A DNA stretch of 64,000 nt from Maricaulis alexandrii. Lineage in GTDB: Bacteria; Pseudomonadota; Alphaproteobacteria; Caulobacterales; Maricaulaceae. The stretch lies in contig NZ_SWKP01000005.1 of NCBI RefSeq assembly GCF_005871165.1, forward strand, positions 248,001 through 312,000, given 5' to 3'. Below, piece after piece: positions 18,863 through 28,650 of the stretch. The translations under genes were made by a program, and so were the position numbers. The notes below the pieces were generated by a model. The model ran no database searches, was not told the origin of the DNA, and worked only from the letters and a program-made list of their open reading frames with translations. Each line of letters opens with the position of its first letter. Position 1 is the first letter of the stretch.

Positions 18863-19320
18863 GCCTTCAAGTCGAGCGCATCAGCGTGGCTTCGGCGGCG
18901 CGGCTGGCGCGTGTGCACGCTCGCAGTTTCGATCGACCCTGGCCGGAAGCGGAGTTTGCCTCCCTGCTCCACATGCCGTCCACACTGGGCCTGTCCGTGT
19001 CGACCGGTGCAGGGCTCGCCGGCTTCGTCCTGGTGCGCATCGCGCTCGACGAGGCGGAAATCCTGACCATTGCGGTGAACCCCGATGCCCGCCGCTCCGG
19101 CGTCGGCCGGACCCTGATGGCGGCGATGGAGGCTTCGCTTGCTGACAGCGGCGTGTCGCGTGTGTTTCTGGAGGTCTCCACACAGAACACCGCCGCGCGG
19201 GCGCTCTATGAGCGGCAGGGTTTCAGCCGGGTGGGCCTGCGCCGGGGCTATTATGGCGACGGCACGGACGCGCTCGTGCTGGAAAAAACACTGCCGGGAA
19301 GTGGACAGGATGGGGCGTGA
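18859..19320 (+). CDS. rimI: Ribosomal protein S18 alanine N-acetyltransferase RimI (GNAT)
   Basis: 153-residue GNAT acetyltransferase with acetyl-CoA loop NPDARRSGVGRTLM and the C-terminal signature NTAARALYERQGFSRVGLR followed by YYGDG..DALVLEK, typical of RimI. Starts with GTG at 18859 inside the tsaB stop (GTGA overlap). In other bacteria it acetylates the S18 N-terminus, and it often travels with tsaB. fur follows 37 bp downstream. Confidence 0.93.
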   Translation: MSLQVERISVASAARLARVHARSFDRPWPEAEFASLLHMPSTLGLSVSTGAGLAGFVLVRIALDEAEILTIAVNPDARRSGVGRTLMAAMEASLADSGVSRVFLEVSTQNTAARALYERQGFSRVGLRRGYYGDGTDALVLEKTLPGSGQDGA

Positions 19321-19357
19321 CCGCCTATCTGTGAACGCATAGACAAGGAAGACGCCC

Positions 19358-19777
19358 ATGCCGGACCGTATCGAGAAGCTCTGTGTCGCCAAAGGCCTTC
19401 GCATGACCGACCAGCGTCGCGTCATTGCCCGGGTCCTGTCGGCTTCGGACGACCATCCCGATGCCGAGGAATTGCACCGTCGCGCGGCGGCCGAGGATTC
19501 CCGGATTTCCCTCGCCACGGTCTACCGCACGGTCCGCCTGTTCGAGGAAGCCGGCATTATCGAGCGTCACGACTTCCGCGACGGAAGGTCGCGTTATGAA
19601 GAGGTCGGCGACGAGCATCACGACCATCTGATCGACCTGAAATCAGGCGAAGTCGTCGAATTCGTCAATGAAGAGATCGAAGCGCTCCAGGAAGCGATCG
19701 CCCGCAAGCTGGGTTACAAGCTTGTCGATCACCGCCTCGAGCTTTACGGCGTGCCCCTGAAGAGCGCCGAGGACTGA
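19358..19777 (+). CDS. fur: Ferric uptake regulator family protein (alphaproteobacterial Fur)
   Basis: 139-residue Fur-family repressor: winged helix at about 10-85 (LRMTDQRRVIARVL, RISLATVYRTVRLFEEAG) and a C-terminal dimer/metal domain with HHDHLIDL. The cysteine pairs that form the structural zinc site in enterobacterial Fur are absent; Asp replaces the first Cys after HDHLI, as seen in alphaproteobacterial Fur proteins. No Fur box was recognised immediately upstream. It could be a Fur variant with another metal preference. Confidence 0.92.
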   Translation: MPDRIEKLCVAKGLRMTDQRRVIARVLSASDDHPDAEELHRRAAAEDSRISLATVYRTVRLFEEAGIIERHDFRDGRSRYEEVGDEHHDHLIDLKSGEVVEFVNEEIEALQEAIARKLGYKLVDHRLELYGVPLKSAED

Positions 19778-19805
19778 GCGTCCCGGCCTCCCCCGAGGAG
19801 CCGCC

Positions 19806-21092
19806 ATGTCTGCCCGCCAGCCCGGCAAGCACGCGATCATATTCATCTTCGTCACGGTGTTGATCGACATGATCGGCTTCGGCCTGATCATTCCGGTCAT
19901 GCCGGAACTGATCGAGGAGCTGACCGGACTGCAGGCGGACGACGCCGCCATTCTCGGCGCCTGGCTGATGGTCTCCTATGCGGGGATGCAATTTGTCTTC
20001 GCGCCGATCGTCGGTGGTCTGTCCGACCGGTTCGGGCGAAAGCCCGTCCTGCTGGCCGCACTGACCGGGTTCACCATCGACTACATCATCATGGGCTTCG
20101 CGCCGGAGTTCTGGCTCCTGCTGGTGGGCCGCATTCTCGCCGGTCTGTTCGGCGCCAGCTACTCAACGGCCAACGCCTTTGTGGCGGATATCACGCCCAT
20201 CGAGAAGCGGGCAGCGCGCTTCGGCCTGATCGGTGCGGCCTTCGGGGTCGGGTTTACGCTGGGACCGGCCATCGGCGGATTCCTCGGCGATAATTTCGGC
20301 CCGCGAGCGCCCTTCTTCGCCGCCGCTATCCTGGCCGGTGCCAATCTTGTTTATGGCCTGATCGTTCTGCCCGAGACGCTCAAGCCGGAAAACCGTCGCA
20401 AGTTTGACATCCGGCGGGCCAATCCGCTCGGCTCGCTCATGCAAATGCGCAAATATCCGGCCGTCCTGGTGCTGATGTTTGCCATTTTCCTGATGCTGCT
20501 GGGCCACTCGGTCTACCCGGCCATCTGGTCCTACTACACGGATTTCAAATTCGGCTGGGGGCCGCGCGAGATCGGTTTGTCCCTGATGGCGGTCGGTTTC
20601 TCGTCCGCCCTGGTGCAGGGTGGGCTGACGCGCATCCTGGTACCGAAACTGGGTGAATGGCGCGCGATCACGCTATCGCTCATTCTCGCCGTTGCGGCTT
20701 ATGCGCTGTACGGTCTCGCGACGGCCGGATGGATGGTGTACGCCATCATCATGTTTGCGGCCCTTGGCGGCATCGGCCAGCCGGCCCTTCAAGGGGTCAT
20801 GTCCCGCATCGTGCCGCCGAATGCGCAGGGCGAACTGCAGGGCGCGATGACCTCCTTGCAAAGCCTGTCGATGATCATCGGTCCGCTGGTGATGTCGCGC
20901 ATCTTTTCGCATTTCTCCGAAGAAGAAGCTGCGGTCACCTTCCCGGGGGCGCCCTTCATCCTGGCGTCCGGCCTCACCCTTCTGGCTCTGGTCATCGGCC
21001 TGTCGGCGCGACGTCATGATCCCGGCCCGGCTGCGGGGGATGATCCGACCCATGCCATGTCAGCCCGTCCGGCGACGGCCCGGGCCGACTAG
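19806..21092 (+). CDS. MFS transporter, TCR/Tet-like
   Basis: 428 residues with 12 predicted membrane helices. Motif A GGLSDRFGRKPVLLAAL follows helix 2, and motif D1/C-like sequence (LIDMIGFGLIIPVMPEL) is in helix 1, as in the TetA and multidrug DHA1 family. Substrate unknown; similar genes are found in many alphaproteobacteria without linked resistance. Starts 28 bp after fur with GAGGAG upstream, so it may be in the same transcript. Confidence 0.9.
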   Translation: MSARQPGKHAIIFIFVTVLIDMIGFGLIIPVMPELIEELTGLQADDAAILGAWLMVSYAGMQFVFAPIVGGLSDRFGRKPVLLAALTGFTIDYIIMGFAPEFWLLLVGRILAGLFGASYSTANAFVADITPIEKRAARFGLIGAAFGVGFTLGPAIGGFLGDNFGPRAPFFAAAILAGANLVYGLIVLPETLKPENRRKFDIRRANPLGSLMQMRKYPAVLVLMFAIFLMLLGHSVYPAIWSYYTDFKFGWGPREIGLSLMAVGFSSALVQGGLTRILVPKLGEWRAITLSLILAVAAYALYGLATAGWMVYAIIMFAALGGIGQPALQGVMSRIVPPNAQGELQGAMTSLQSLSMIIGPLVMSRIFSHFSEEEAAVTFPGAPFILASGLTLLALVIGLSARRHDPGPAAGDDPTHAMSARPATARAD

Positions 21093-21201
21093 TCTTGCGG
21101 GCCTTGCGCGAAAGCCCCATTTCCATCATAACGCCCGGCTTCCCGGACACTGATCGGGAGAGGCTGCAAGGACGGATCGCCGCCGCGGTCCGCAAGGTTT
21201 C

Positions 21202-22572
21202 ATGAGTTCGACGCGCAAACGCCTGTTTATCAAGACCTATGGCTGCCAGATGAATGTCTATGACTCCGAACGGATGCGGGACGTGCTGGCACCGCTGGGC
21301 TATGAGCCGGCGGAGGAGCCCGATGGCGCCGATCTGGTCATTCTCAATACCTGCCACATCCGCGAGAAGGCGGCCGAGAAAGTCTATTCCGAGCTGGGCC
21401 GTCTGCGTCCGCTGAAGGATGAGAAGGCGGCCTCCGGCGGCATGACGATTGCCGTGGCCGGCTGTGTCGCCCAGGCCGAGGGCGCGGAAATCATGAAGCG
21501 CGCGCCGGTCGTCGATCTCGTCGTCGGCCCGCAGACCTATCACAAACTCCCCGAACTGATCGCCCAGACCCACCGCGCCCGCGGCGAGGCGCTGGATACG
21601 GAGTTCGAGGTCGAGGACAAGTTCGACAAGCTGGGCAATGACCGCCAGGTCGACGGCCATACGGCCTTCGTGACGGTCCAGGAAGGTTGCGACAAGTTCT
21701 GCACCTTCTGTGTCGTGCCCTATACGCGCGGCGCGGAATGGTCCCGCCCGGTCGACCAGATCGTCGCCGAGGTCCGCGCCCTGGCGGCCAAGGGTGTGCG
21801 TGAGGTGACCCTGCTGGGCCAGAACGTCAACGCCTTCCATGGCGAGCCGCCGGCCGGCCGTGAAGCGGACGGACCCTGGGGGCTGGGCCAGCTGGTCCGC
21901 CATCTCGCCCTGATCGGCGGGATCGAGCGTATCCGCTTCACCACCTCGCATCCGCGCGACATGGAAGAGGACCTGATCCAGGCCTTCGCCGACACGCCCA
22001 AGCTGATGCCCTATTTCCACCTGCCGGTTCAGTCGGGCTCGGACAAGATCCTGAAAGCCATGAACCGCCAGCATACCGGCGAAGAGTATCTGGCGATCAT
22101 CGAGCGCCTGCGCGCGGCGCGGTCCGACATCGCCATTTCCGGCGACATGATCGTCGGCTTCCCGGGCGAGACCGACAAGGATTTCGAGGACACGCTGAAC
22201 CTGGTCCGCCAGGTCAATTACGCCTCCTGCTTCTCCTTCAAGTATTCGCGCCGTCCGGGCACACCGGGCGCGGCCATGTTCAACCAGGTGGATGAAGCGG
22301 TGAAAACCGAGCGCCTGGCAATCCTGCAGGACCTGCTCAACCAGCAGCAGGTCGCATTCAATGAAAGCCAGATCGGGCGCACCCTGCCGGTCCTGTTCGA
22401 GAAGGCTGGCCGCAAGGATGGCCAGCTTCACGGCCGTTCGCCCTATCTCCAGTCCGTCCATGTCGACGGTCCGGACCATCTGATCGGCCGGATTGCCGAT
22501 GTCCGCATCGAAGCAGCCTCGCGCAACGCCCTCACCGGCCAGCTTGTGGACGGGGAGAGGAGCGCCGCGTGA
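21202..22572 (+). CDS. miaB: tRNA-2-methylthio-N6-dimethylallyladenosine synthase MiaB
   Basis: Radical SAM methylthiotransferase acting on i6A37. 456 residues: N-terminal UPF0004 domain with cluster-binding cysteines in [16 protein letters not shown] and AGCVAQAEG; radical SAM motif [16 protein letters not shown]-terminal TRAM domain ([14 protein letters not shown] onward). The 109 bp upstream hold no gene. The stop overlaps the GTG start of phoH (GTGA), beginning the conserved miaB-phoH-ybeY-corC-lnt operon. Confidence 0.97.
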   Translation: MSSTRKRLFIKTYGCQMNVYDSERMRDVLAPLGYEPAEEPDGADLVILNTCHIREKAAEKVYSELGRLRPLKDEKAASGGMTIAVAGCVAQAEGAEIMKRAPVVDLVVGPQTYHKLPELIAQTHRARGEALDTEFEVEDKFDKLGNDRQVDGHTAFVTVQEGCDKFCTFCVVPYTRGAEWSRPVDQIVAEVRALAAKGVREVTLLGQNVNAFHGEPPAGREADGPWGLGQLVRHLALIGGIERIRFTTSHPRDMEEDLIQAFADTPKLMPYFHLPVQSGSDKILKAMNRQHTGEEYLAIIERLRAARSDIAISGDMIVGFPGETDKDFEDTLNLVRQVNYASCFSFKYSRRPGTPGAAMFNQVDEAVKTERLAILQDLLNQQQVAFNESQIGRTLPVLFEKAGRKDGQLHGRSPYLQSVHVDGPDHLIGRIADVRIEAASRNALTGQLVDGERSAA

Positions 22573-23606
22573 CCGCAGCGAAAACCCCGACCTCCCGCTC
22601 CCGCGCGGCCAAGCCCAAACGCCAAGCCGCCGAGACCGTCTTCTTTGATGATGCCGAACGCCTGCGCGGTCTGGCCGGGGCGGGCGACCGTTTCCTGATC
22701 ATGATCGAGCAGGAGCTGGGCGTGCGCCTGTCGGCCCCCGGAGGCGGACAGATCGTGATTTCCGGCGAGGATGTCGCCGCCCGCGATGATGCCAAGCGGG
22801 TCATCCGGCGCCTCTATGACAGTCTGGAACACGGGCTGACCTGCGATGAGGCCGCCGTCCGCGCCGCCCTGCGCATGCGCGACCGCGACGAGCCGGATGC
22901 GGGTCCCGATGACGGTGTCATCCGTGTCCCGCGCGGCTCCAGCCTGATCGCCCGTACGGATGGTCAGCGCGAATATGTGCGCCAGCTCAAGAATGAGAAG
23001 GCCTATGACCTGATCTTCGGCGTCGGCCCGGCTGGCACCGGCAAGACCCTGCTGGCGGTCGCCTATGGCGCCTCGCTTCTGGTCCAGCACAAGGTGGAAA
23101 AACTCATCATCACCCGTCCGGCCGTCGAGGCGGGCGAGAAGCTGGGCTTCCTGCCGGGGGATCTGAACGAGAAGGTCGATCCCTATCTCCTGCCGGTCTG
23201 GGATGCGCTCGCCGATACTCTGGGGCGGTACCAGCTGGAGAAGATGCGCGAGGATGGCCGCATCGAGGTGGCGCCGATCGCCTTCATGCGCGGCCGTACG
23301 CTCAACCGGGCCTTCATCGTGGTCGATGAGGCCCAGAATGCGTCGCGCGCGCAGATGCAGATGGTGCTGACCCGTCTGGGGGAAGGCTCCCGCATGGCGG
23401 TGACCGGAGACCCGAGCCAGGTGGACCTCGGTCCGCGCGATCCGTCCGGCCTGCCGCATGCGCTGGACCTGCTCAAAAACACCAAAGGTGTTGCCATCAC
23501 ACGCTTTTCGCGTGTTGATGTGGTCCGGCATGATCTGGTCGCCCGGATCGTGGAAGCCTATGAGGAAGATGCCCGCAAGCCTGCGGGTGCCGATCGGGAC
23601 CGATGA
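22569..23606 (+). CDS. phoH: PhoH-like ATPase (YbeZ)
   Basis: 345-residue PhoH/YbeZ P-loop protein, partner of YbeY in rRNA processing and ribosome quality control. A KH-like N-terminal region precedes the nucleotide domain. Walker A is [13 protein letters not shown]; the phosphate-binding partner loop [18 protein letters not shown] and the Walker B-like [11 protein letters not shown] are clear. The [14 protein letters not shown] segment completes the PhoH signature. GTG start overlaps miaB; the stop overlaps the ATG of ybeY. Confidence 0.96.
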   Translation: MTAAKTPTSRSRAAKPKRQAAETVFFDDAERLRGLAGAGDRFLIMIEQELGVRLSAPGGGQIVISGEDVAARDDAKRVIRRLYDSLEHGLTCDEAAVRAALRMRDRDEPDAGPDDGVIRVPRGSSLIARTDGQREYVRQLKNEKAYDLIFGVGPAGTGKTLLAVAYGASLLVQHKVEKLIITRPAVEAGEKLGFLPGDLNEKVDPYLLPVWDALADTLGRYQLEKMREDGRIEVAPIAFMRGRTLNRAFIVVDEAQNASRAQMQMVLTRLGEGSRMAVTGDPSQVDLGPRDPSGLPHALDLLKNTKGVAITRFSRVDVVRHDLVARIVEAYEEDARKPAGADRDR

Positions 23607-24055
23607 ACGCAGTCGATTTGATCGTCGAGGACGAGGCCTGGGACAGGCTGGAGGGCAAATCCGCCCTCGCTGAAACCGCCATCGCCGCCGCCCAGTGCGA
23701 GATTGATGATATTTTGCCCGGCGTGATCGCGATCCTGCTGACCGGCGATGATGCCGTGGCCCAGCTCAACAAGAGTTTCCGCGGCAAGGAGGGGCCGACC
23801 AATGTCCTCTCCTTTCCTGCCTCCGAACATGCCGACAATCATCTCGGTGACGTGGCCCTGGCCTGGGGCGTGGTCGAGCGGGAGGCCGCCGACAAGCGGG
23901 TTTCCGTGGAAGACCATTTGCGGCACCTAATCGTGCATGGATTCCTGCATTTGCAGGGTTATGATCATCAGGACGATGATGAAGCCGAACACATGGAAGA
24001 CCTTGAACGCCGGGCGCTGGCCCGGCTGGGTGTCAGCGATCCCTATGCCGAATGA
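23603..24055 (+). CDS. ybeY: Endoribonuclease YbeY
   Basis: 150-residue metal-dependent RNase needed for 16S rRNA 3'-end maturation. The zinc motif H-x3-H-x5-H is present in HGFLHLQGYDHQ, and the upstream TNVLSFPASE motif is typical. ATG 23603 overlaps the phoH stop (ATGA), indicating coupling. The next gene, corC, starts 27 bp downstream. Confidence 0.97.
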   Translation: MNAVDLIVEDEAWDRLEGKSALAETAIAAAQCEIDDILPGVIAILLTGDDAVAQLNKSFRGKEGPTNVLSFPASEHADNHLGDVALAWGVVEREAADKRVSVEDHLRHLIVHGFLHLQGYDHQDDDEAEHMEDLERRALARLGVSDPYAE

Positions 24056-24081
24056 CCGAATACGCCCCGGCGGGGTGAACC

Positions 24082-24972
24082 ATGGCTGATACCAATTCTG
24101 CCAACGGAACGCCGCGTCGCTCTATCCTGGACCGCTTGTTGGGCCGGGGCGAGGCCGAGACGCTCGCAGCGCCGTCGCCGGTTCCGCATCACCCCTCCAT
24201 CGAGGCCGATGCGCTGGAACAATTGCGGGTCGCCGATGTCATGGTGCCGCGCGCCGATATTGTCGGCGTGGAAGTCTCCACCCCGCTGGGTGAACTGGCC
24301 AAGATCTTCGCCGATGCCGCCCATTCGCGCCTGCCCATCTACCGGGAAACGCTGGATGATCCGGTCGGTGTCGTGCACATCAAGGATGTGATCGCCCATC
24401 TGGCGCCGCCCGCCTCGGGCCGCCGTCCGGCCGGTTGGCTGACCAAGGAAGTCCTGCCCTCCATTGCCCGCCCGCTCCTGTTTGCCCCGCCCTCGATGAA
24501 GGCCATGGACCTCTTGCGCCGCATGCAGGGCCGCCGCATGCATCTGGCCCTGGTCGTCGATGAATATGGCGGCACGGACGGGCTGGTGACGCTGGAAGAC
24601 CTGATCGAGCCCATCGTCGGCGATATCGAGGATGAGCATGATGACGAGGATTCCCCGCTGATCCGCGCCCGCGGTCCGGGGGTCTGGGATGTCGATGCCC
24701 GGGCCGAGATCGACGTGTTCGAAGGCGTGGTCGGCGAGGAGATCGCGGCCGAGGACGAAGACGAGGATGTCGACAGTCTGGGCGGCCTGGTATTTACCCT
24801 GATCGGCCGCGTGCCCGAACGCGGTGAGGTGATCGGTCACCCGACCGGTTATGAATTCGAGGTTCTGGAAGCCGACAGCCGCCGCATCAAGCGCATGCGG
24901 GTGCGCGCCCCGTCGAAAAAGCCCAAGGCCGCCGCGCCGGACGAGGGTGACGGAGCCGGAACCGCATCATGA
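24082..24972 (+). CDS. corC: CorC/HlyC-family CBS-domain transporter-associated protein
   Basis: 296 residues without membrane segments: tandem CBS domains (VADVMVPRADIVGVEV, then LVVDEYGGTDGLVTLEDLIE) and a C-terminal CorC_HlyC domain (SLGGLVFTLIGRVPERGEVI). CorC-type proteins are linked to magnesium/cobalt efflux, though the mechanism is unsettled. The tail is Lys/Pro/Ala-rich. The stop overlaps the lnt ATG (ATGA). Confidence 0.94.
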   Translation: MADTNSANGTPRRSILDRLLGRGEAETLAAPSPVPHHPSIEADALEQLRVADVMVPRADIVGVEVSTPLGELAKIFADAAHSRLPIYRETLDDPVGVVHIKDVIAHLAPPASGRRPAGWLTKEVLPSIARPLLFAPPSMKAMDLLRRMQGRRMHLALVVDEYGGTDGLVTLEDLIEPIVGDIEDEHDDEDSPLIRARGPGVWDVDARAEIDVFEGVVGEEIAAEDEDEDVDSLGGLVFTLIGRVPERGEVIGHPTGYEFEVLEADSRRIKRMRVRAPSKKPKAAAPDEGDGAGTAS

Positions 24973-26573
24973 ATTGGCGCCGTCTCTCGGTGATGCGTCC
25001 GCGGGCCTGGCTGGCCGCGCGGCGGGGCTGGCGGCATCGGCTCTATCTGGTTCTGGCCGGCGCGAGCTCGGCCCTGGCCATGGCTCCGCTCCATCTCTGG
25101 CCGGCAATGGCGGCCGGGCTCTGCCTCTTCCTGTGGAGCCTGGACGGCGCACGGCGGACCGACCGGCCCCTGCGTTCGGCTCTGCTGCGCGGCTTCCTGT
25201 TCGGATTCGGTTTTTTCCTGGCGGGCACGTTCTGGATTGCCTTCGCCTTCTTTACCCGGGGTCCCGGCTATGGCGCCCTGGTGCCGATTGCCCTGCCTGG
25301 GTTTGCGACCCTGCTGGCCGTGTTCTGGGGACTGGCGGGGGTGCTCTATGTGCTGCTGGCGCAGCGATCGGAATGGCGCATTCTGGTGTTCGCCGCGGTT
25401 GTCACCCTGACCGAAGGCGTGCGCGGGCACTTGTTCGGCGGCCTGCCTTGGAATTTGCCGGCCTATACGTGGCAGGCCGGTGGGCTGATCAGCCAGACCG
25501 CCTCCTGGGCGGGCGTGTACGGGCTGACCTTCCTGACCGTCTACATGCTGGCCTCGCCGGCCGTGGCCTTCGGCTCGCGTTTCCGGGTCACGCGGCTCAT
25601 GCCGGTGATGGCGGCGGCCATACTGGCGCTCATCCTGGCCTGTTTCGGCGCGCTGCGCCTGTCCGGCATGCCGGATGGGGAGCAGCCGGATGTCCGCATA
25701 CGTCTGGTTGAGGCCGGCTTGAGCCAGGCGGAAAAATGGGGGCCGGACGGGGGCGATCTGGCGCGTGACCGCTATCTGGCCCTGACCGCCGAACCGGGTC
25801 TGGACGCGGTGACCCATGTCGTCTGGCCGGAAGGCGCGCTGCCGATCTTCATGCTGGATGATGGCGATACGCTGGGCCGGATCGGTGAGACCCTGTCCGG
25901 CGGGCAGATCCTGATCGCCGGGGTCAACCGGCGGGCGCGGCTGGAATCGGGACCCGCCTATTACAATGCGCTGGCCGTGATGCGCTTCCCGGGCGGTTCG
26001 CCGCGGATCGAGGGCTTGTATGACAAGGTCCGGCTGACCCCGTTCGGCGAGATGGTGCCGATGTCCTGGTTGCTGCGCCTGATCGGATTTGACGAGTTCA
26101 CCCGCTACCAGTTCACGCCGGGACCGGCCGCCTCGGTCCTGACCGTGACCGGCGTGCCGCCAGTGATGCCGCTGATCTGCTATGAGGCCATTTTCCCGGG
26201 CTTTGTGCGCTCCATGCCGGAGCGCCCGGCCTGGATGCTGAATGTGTCCAATGATGCCTGGTTCGGGGCGACGGCGGGCCCGCAACAGCATTTCAACCAG
26301 GCCCGGTATCGCAGTATCGAGACCGGTCTGCCCATGGTCCGCTCGGCCTCGCGCGGCGTGTCCGGGATTGTCGACGCGGCGGGTCGCGCCCGTGTCGAGC
26401 TTGCACCGGAGGTGACCGGGGTGACCGATGTTTCCCTGCCCCTGCCGATCCAGGCCCCGCCCTATATGAGCTGGGGGGACTGGCCGGCCTGGCTGATCAG
26501 CCTGATCGTGCTGGCCGGGGTCACGCTCCAGCGCCATGGCCGGAAATTGCGGCGCCTGAAATCGCAGCCATGA
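24969..26573 (+). CDS. lnt: Apolipoprotein N-acyltransferase Lnt
   Basis: Inner-membrane enzyme adding the third acyl chain to lipoproteins. 534 residues: N-terminal membrane helices (to about residue 220), then a nitrilase-fold periplasmic domain with the catalytic triad Glu288 (VVWPEGALP), Lys353 (YDKVRLTPFGE) and Cys404 (LICYEAIFPG), and a final membrane anchor. Spacing agrees with the E. coli triad. Overlaps corC by ATGA. Confidence 0.97.
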   Translation: MNWRRLSVMRPRAWLAARRGWRHRLYLVLAGASSALAMAPLHLWPAMAAGLCLFLWSLDGARRTDRPLRSALLRGFLFGFGFFLAGTFWIAFAFFTRGPGYGALVPIALPGFATLLAVFWGLAGVLYVLLAQRSEWRILVFAAVVTLTEGVRGHLFGGLPWNLPAYTWQAGGLISQTASWAGVYGLTFLTVYMLASPAVAFGSRFRVTRLMPVMAAAILALILACFGALRLSGMPDGEQPDVRIRLVEAGLSQAEKWGPDGGDLARDRYLALTAEPGLDAVTHVVWPEGALPIFMLDDGDTLGRIGETLSGGQILIAGVNRRARLESGPAYYNALAVMRFPGGSPRIEGLYDKVRLTPFGEMVPMSWLLRLIGFDEFTRYQFTPGPAASVLTVTGVPPVMPLICYEAIFPGFVRSMPERPAWMLNVSNDAWFGATAGPQQHFNQARYRSIETGLPMVRSASRGVSGIVDAAGRARVELAPEVTGVTDVSLPLPIQAPPYMSWGDWPAWLISLIVLAGVTLQRHGRKLRRLKSQP

Positions 26574-26660
26574 ATCGAAAGTGATTATGGACCCACGCGA
26601 TGGTTGTGGTAGCGTCTTGCGGGTTAGGTCCTTTTAAGAAACTGGATTCGAGGTGTATCG

Positions 26661-27086
26661 ATGACCAGACCCAACCCCCGGGGCCCTAATCCGATTGATA
26701 TTCATGTCGGATCCCGTATCCGCCTTCGGCGGCAATTGCTCAAGATGAGCCAGGAGAAGCTGGGCGATGAGCTCGGCGTGACCTTCCAGCAGGTCCAGAA
26801 ATATGAGCGTGGTGCCAACCGGGTCGGGGCCAGCCGTCTCTATCGCCTGTCCTGCGTCCTCAATGTCCCGGTCCAATTCTTTTTTGAGGGCCTGGGTGAG
26901 GAAGTGGCTGAAACGGGCGTGGCTGACAATGGCCAGACACCGCTTGTCTATGATTTCATTCAGAGTTCCGACGGCGTTTCCCTGGCGGAGGCGTTCTCGC
27001 GCATCGAGGATTCCAAGGTCCGTCGCCGGGTCCTGGAACTGGTTCGGACCCTGGCCGCCGAGGCCGAGGAAGCCGCAGCGCGCTGA
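26661..27086 (+). CDS. XRE-family helix-turn-helix regulator
   Basis: 141 residues: Cro/C1-type HTH at about 17-72 (GSRIRLRRQLLKMSQEKLGD, then VTFQQVQKYERGANRVGASR) and an alpha-helical acidic tail. This protein is characteristically found between lnt and metK in alphaproteobacteria; here lnt precedes it but trmB follows directly. Its target in this organism is unknown. An 87-bp gap from lnt holds a GANTC site (GATTC, near 26646) just upstream of the ATG; in Caulobacter relatives GANTC is the CcrM methylation site. Confidence 0.93.
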   Translation: MTRPNPRGPNPIDIHVGSRIRLRRQLLKMSQEKLGDELGVTFQQVQKYERGANRVGASRLYRLSCVLNVPVQFFFEGLGEEVAETGVADNGQTPLVYDFIQSSDGVSLAEAFSRIEDSKVRRRVLELVRTLAAEAEEAAAR

Positions 27087-27087
27087 T

Positions 27088-27123
27088 CTCGCGCAGGTCC
27101 GGCCTTTTCAGGCCGGTCGCGAG
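27088..27123 (+). terminator. Two-tier hairpin between xre and trmB
   Basis: Outer stem CTCGCG (27088-27093) with CGCGAG (27118-27123); inner stem CCGGCC (27099-27104) with GGCCGG (27111-27116); loop TTTTCA. It begins directly after the regulator stop. It has no following U-run, so it may be an RNA processing or 3'-end structure rather than a simple Rho-independent terminator. Confidence 0.45.
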
Positions 27124-27140
27124 CGGCTAGATCGCGGCGC

Positions 27141-27827
27141 ATGAGCCTGCCACCTGAAGACCGACCCGAATTCCGCCTCTTTGGCCGTTCCCAGGGCAAA
27201 CCCCTGTCGGCGCGCCAACAGGGGCTTGTCGACCATCGTCTGCCGCAGATGACCCTGCCGGAAACGGGTATGATCGATCCGGTCGCCCTGTTCCCCGACA
27301 GCGAGGCCCGTGTCCTGGAAATCGGATTTGGCGGCGGCGAGCATCTCGCCGGCCAGGCGGACCTCCATCGCAAGACCGGCTATATCGGGATCGAGCCCTT
27401 CCTCAATGGTGTCGCCAAGGCGATGACTTATGTCGAGGACAAGGATCTGGAGAATGTCCGCCTGTGGCGCGGTGATGCCCGCGAGGCCCTGCCACGCTTT
27501 GCCGATGGCGTGCTGGACCGGATATTCCTGCTCTTTCCGGACCCCTGGCACAAGAAACGCCACGCCAAGCGCCGTTTCGTCCAGCCGAACACCCGCGATG
27601 ATTTTGCCCGTCTTCTGAAGCCGGGGGGAAAACTGCGGATCGCCACGGATGTGAAATCCTACGCCGATCACTGCATGGCCGAATTCGAGTTTGACGACCG
27701 CTTTGCCTGGCAGGCGTCGACCGCCGATGACTGGCGCATTCCGCCCGCCGACCACATCACCACGCGCTACGAGACCAAGGGCCTGGGCGATTGCCGACCG
27801 GTCTTCATGGACTGGGTCCGGGTCTAG
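27141..27827 (+). CDS. trmB: tRNA (guanine-N7-)-methyltransferase TrmB
   Basis: SAM-dependent enzyme making m7G46 in tRNA. 228 residues; SAM-binding motif [12 protein letters not shown], substrate motif [17 protein letters not shown] and the following [17 protein letters not shown] are all diagnostic. Its stop codon overlaps that of the convergent gene on the other strand (shared CTAG, 27824-27827). Confidence 0.97.
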   Translation: MSLPPEDRPEFRLFGRSQGKPLSARQQGLVDHRLPQMTLPETGMIDPVALFPDSEARVLEIGFGGGEHLAGQADLHRKTGYIGIEPFLNGVAKAMTYVEDKDLENVRLWRGDAREALPRFADGVLDRIFLLFPDPWHKKRHAKRRFVQPNTRDDFARLLKPGGKLRIATDVKSYADHCMAEFEFDDRFAWQASTADDWRIPPADHITTRYETKGLGDCRPVFMDWVRV

Positions 27828-28504
27828 TCGCACTCGCCCTGATAGGCGGTTCCGTAATCGGCGTCGAAACAGTCGAGCAGCCGGTCCACCACGGGCAGGT
27901 TCGCAGGTTCGGTCACGAAGCCGCTGGGCATGCGGATGCGTGGATTGTCACGCAGGAACTGCCTGCGGGCCTCCTGTTCTTCTTCTGAGACGGGGACGGC
28001 GGCCAATTGGTCACGGACGGCCTGGATCGCATCCCGGTCGCGTCTCAGGAAGGCCAGCGTGGCGTCGACATAGAGATTCCAGCTCGGATCGTCGCTGTCC
28101 GGGTTATGGGTGTCCTCCAGAAGGTCGATGGCCGAGGCGTAGTCACCGGCATAGGCCATCATTTGGCCGGCATGCCAGCGCATCAGCCGTATCTGGCGAT
28201 CGCCGAGATCGTAGCTTGTCTGGTCGATATAGCCCAGGATCAGCCCGGCCGCCGCGACATGACAGTCCCTGTTCCCGATCGGCCGCCACCCCCCGGAGAA
28301 ATCCTGGTCGAAGGCGCGCGGATCAAGGGCGAGCAGCGTGTTGGTTTCGTCGGCATCCACATCGCAGGCGATCAGGGCGGCCTGCGTCACTTCCGGCAGG
28401 GCGTCGAACGGCGTCTGGGCCCGCGCAGCTGACAGAATGAGGAGAGATACGCCCAGCAGGGCGGCGAGCGACAGACCAGATGGCTTGATTGAGTGAAGTT
28501 TCAT
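27824..28504 (-). CDS. Secreted protein of unknown function
   Basis: 226 residues from ATG 28504, with a signal peptide (hydrophobic [21 protein letters not shown], likely cleavage near ARA-Q). The mature part is acidic and helical, contains two or more cysteines ([24 protein letters not shown]), and has a helical segment ([20 protein letters not shown]) that resembles a TPR pair. No known family was recognised. A GTG at 28525 in frame is an alternative start; AAGGG lies 11 nt before the ATG. Divergent from the rimP operon. Confidence 0.72.
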   Translation of the reverse strand: MKLHSIKPSGLSLAALLGVSLLILSAARAQTPFDALPEVTQAALIACDVDADETNTLLALDPRAFDQDFSGGWRPIGNRDCHVAAAGLILGYIDQTSYDLGDRQIRLMRWHAGQMMAYAGDYASAIDLLEDTHNPDSDDPSWNLYVDATLAFLRRDRDAIQAVRDQLAAVPVSEEEQEARRQFLRDNPRIRMPSGFVTEPANLPVVDRLLDCFDADYGTAYQGECD

Positions 28505-28593
28505 TAAAATGCGCACCCTTTTCACTTATTCTAGCGTCGCTTCGCGGCGTGTTGAGTGACGATTTGGTCAGGAAGGCGGCGCTGATCGGCAGC

Positions 28594-28622
28594 TTGCCTT
28601 CTCCCTTTATCCGGCGTATAAC
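28594..28622 (+). promoter_or_regulatory. Housekeeping promoter of the rimP-nusA-infB operon
   Basis: -35 TTGCCT (28594-28599) and -10 TATAAC (28617-28622) with exactly 17 bp between. The -10 also fits the alphaproteobacterial GCTANAWC-like consensus (CGTATAAC). Transcription would start near 28629, leaving a leader of about 87 nt before the rimP start that contains a terminator-like hairpin. Confidence 0.6.
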
Positions 28623-28650
28623 TCAGGCATTACATGTTCGATCGCATCGG

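Noticed and set aside
26574-27140. SAM riboswitch near the expected metK position
   Set aside because: No SAM-II or other SAM aptamer core was recognisable in the gaps around the regulator and trmB.
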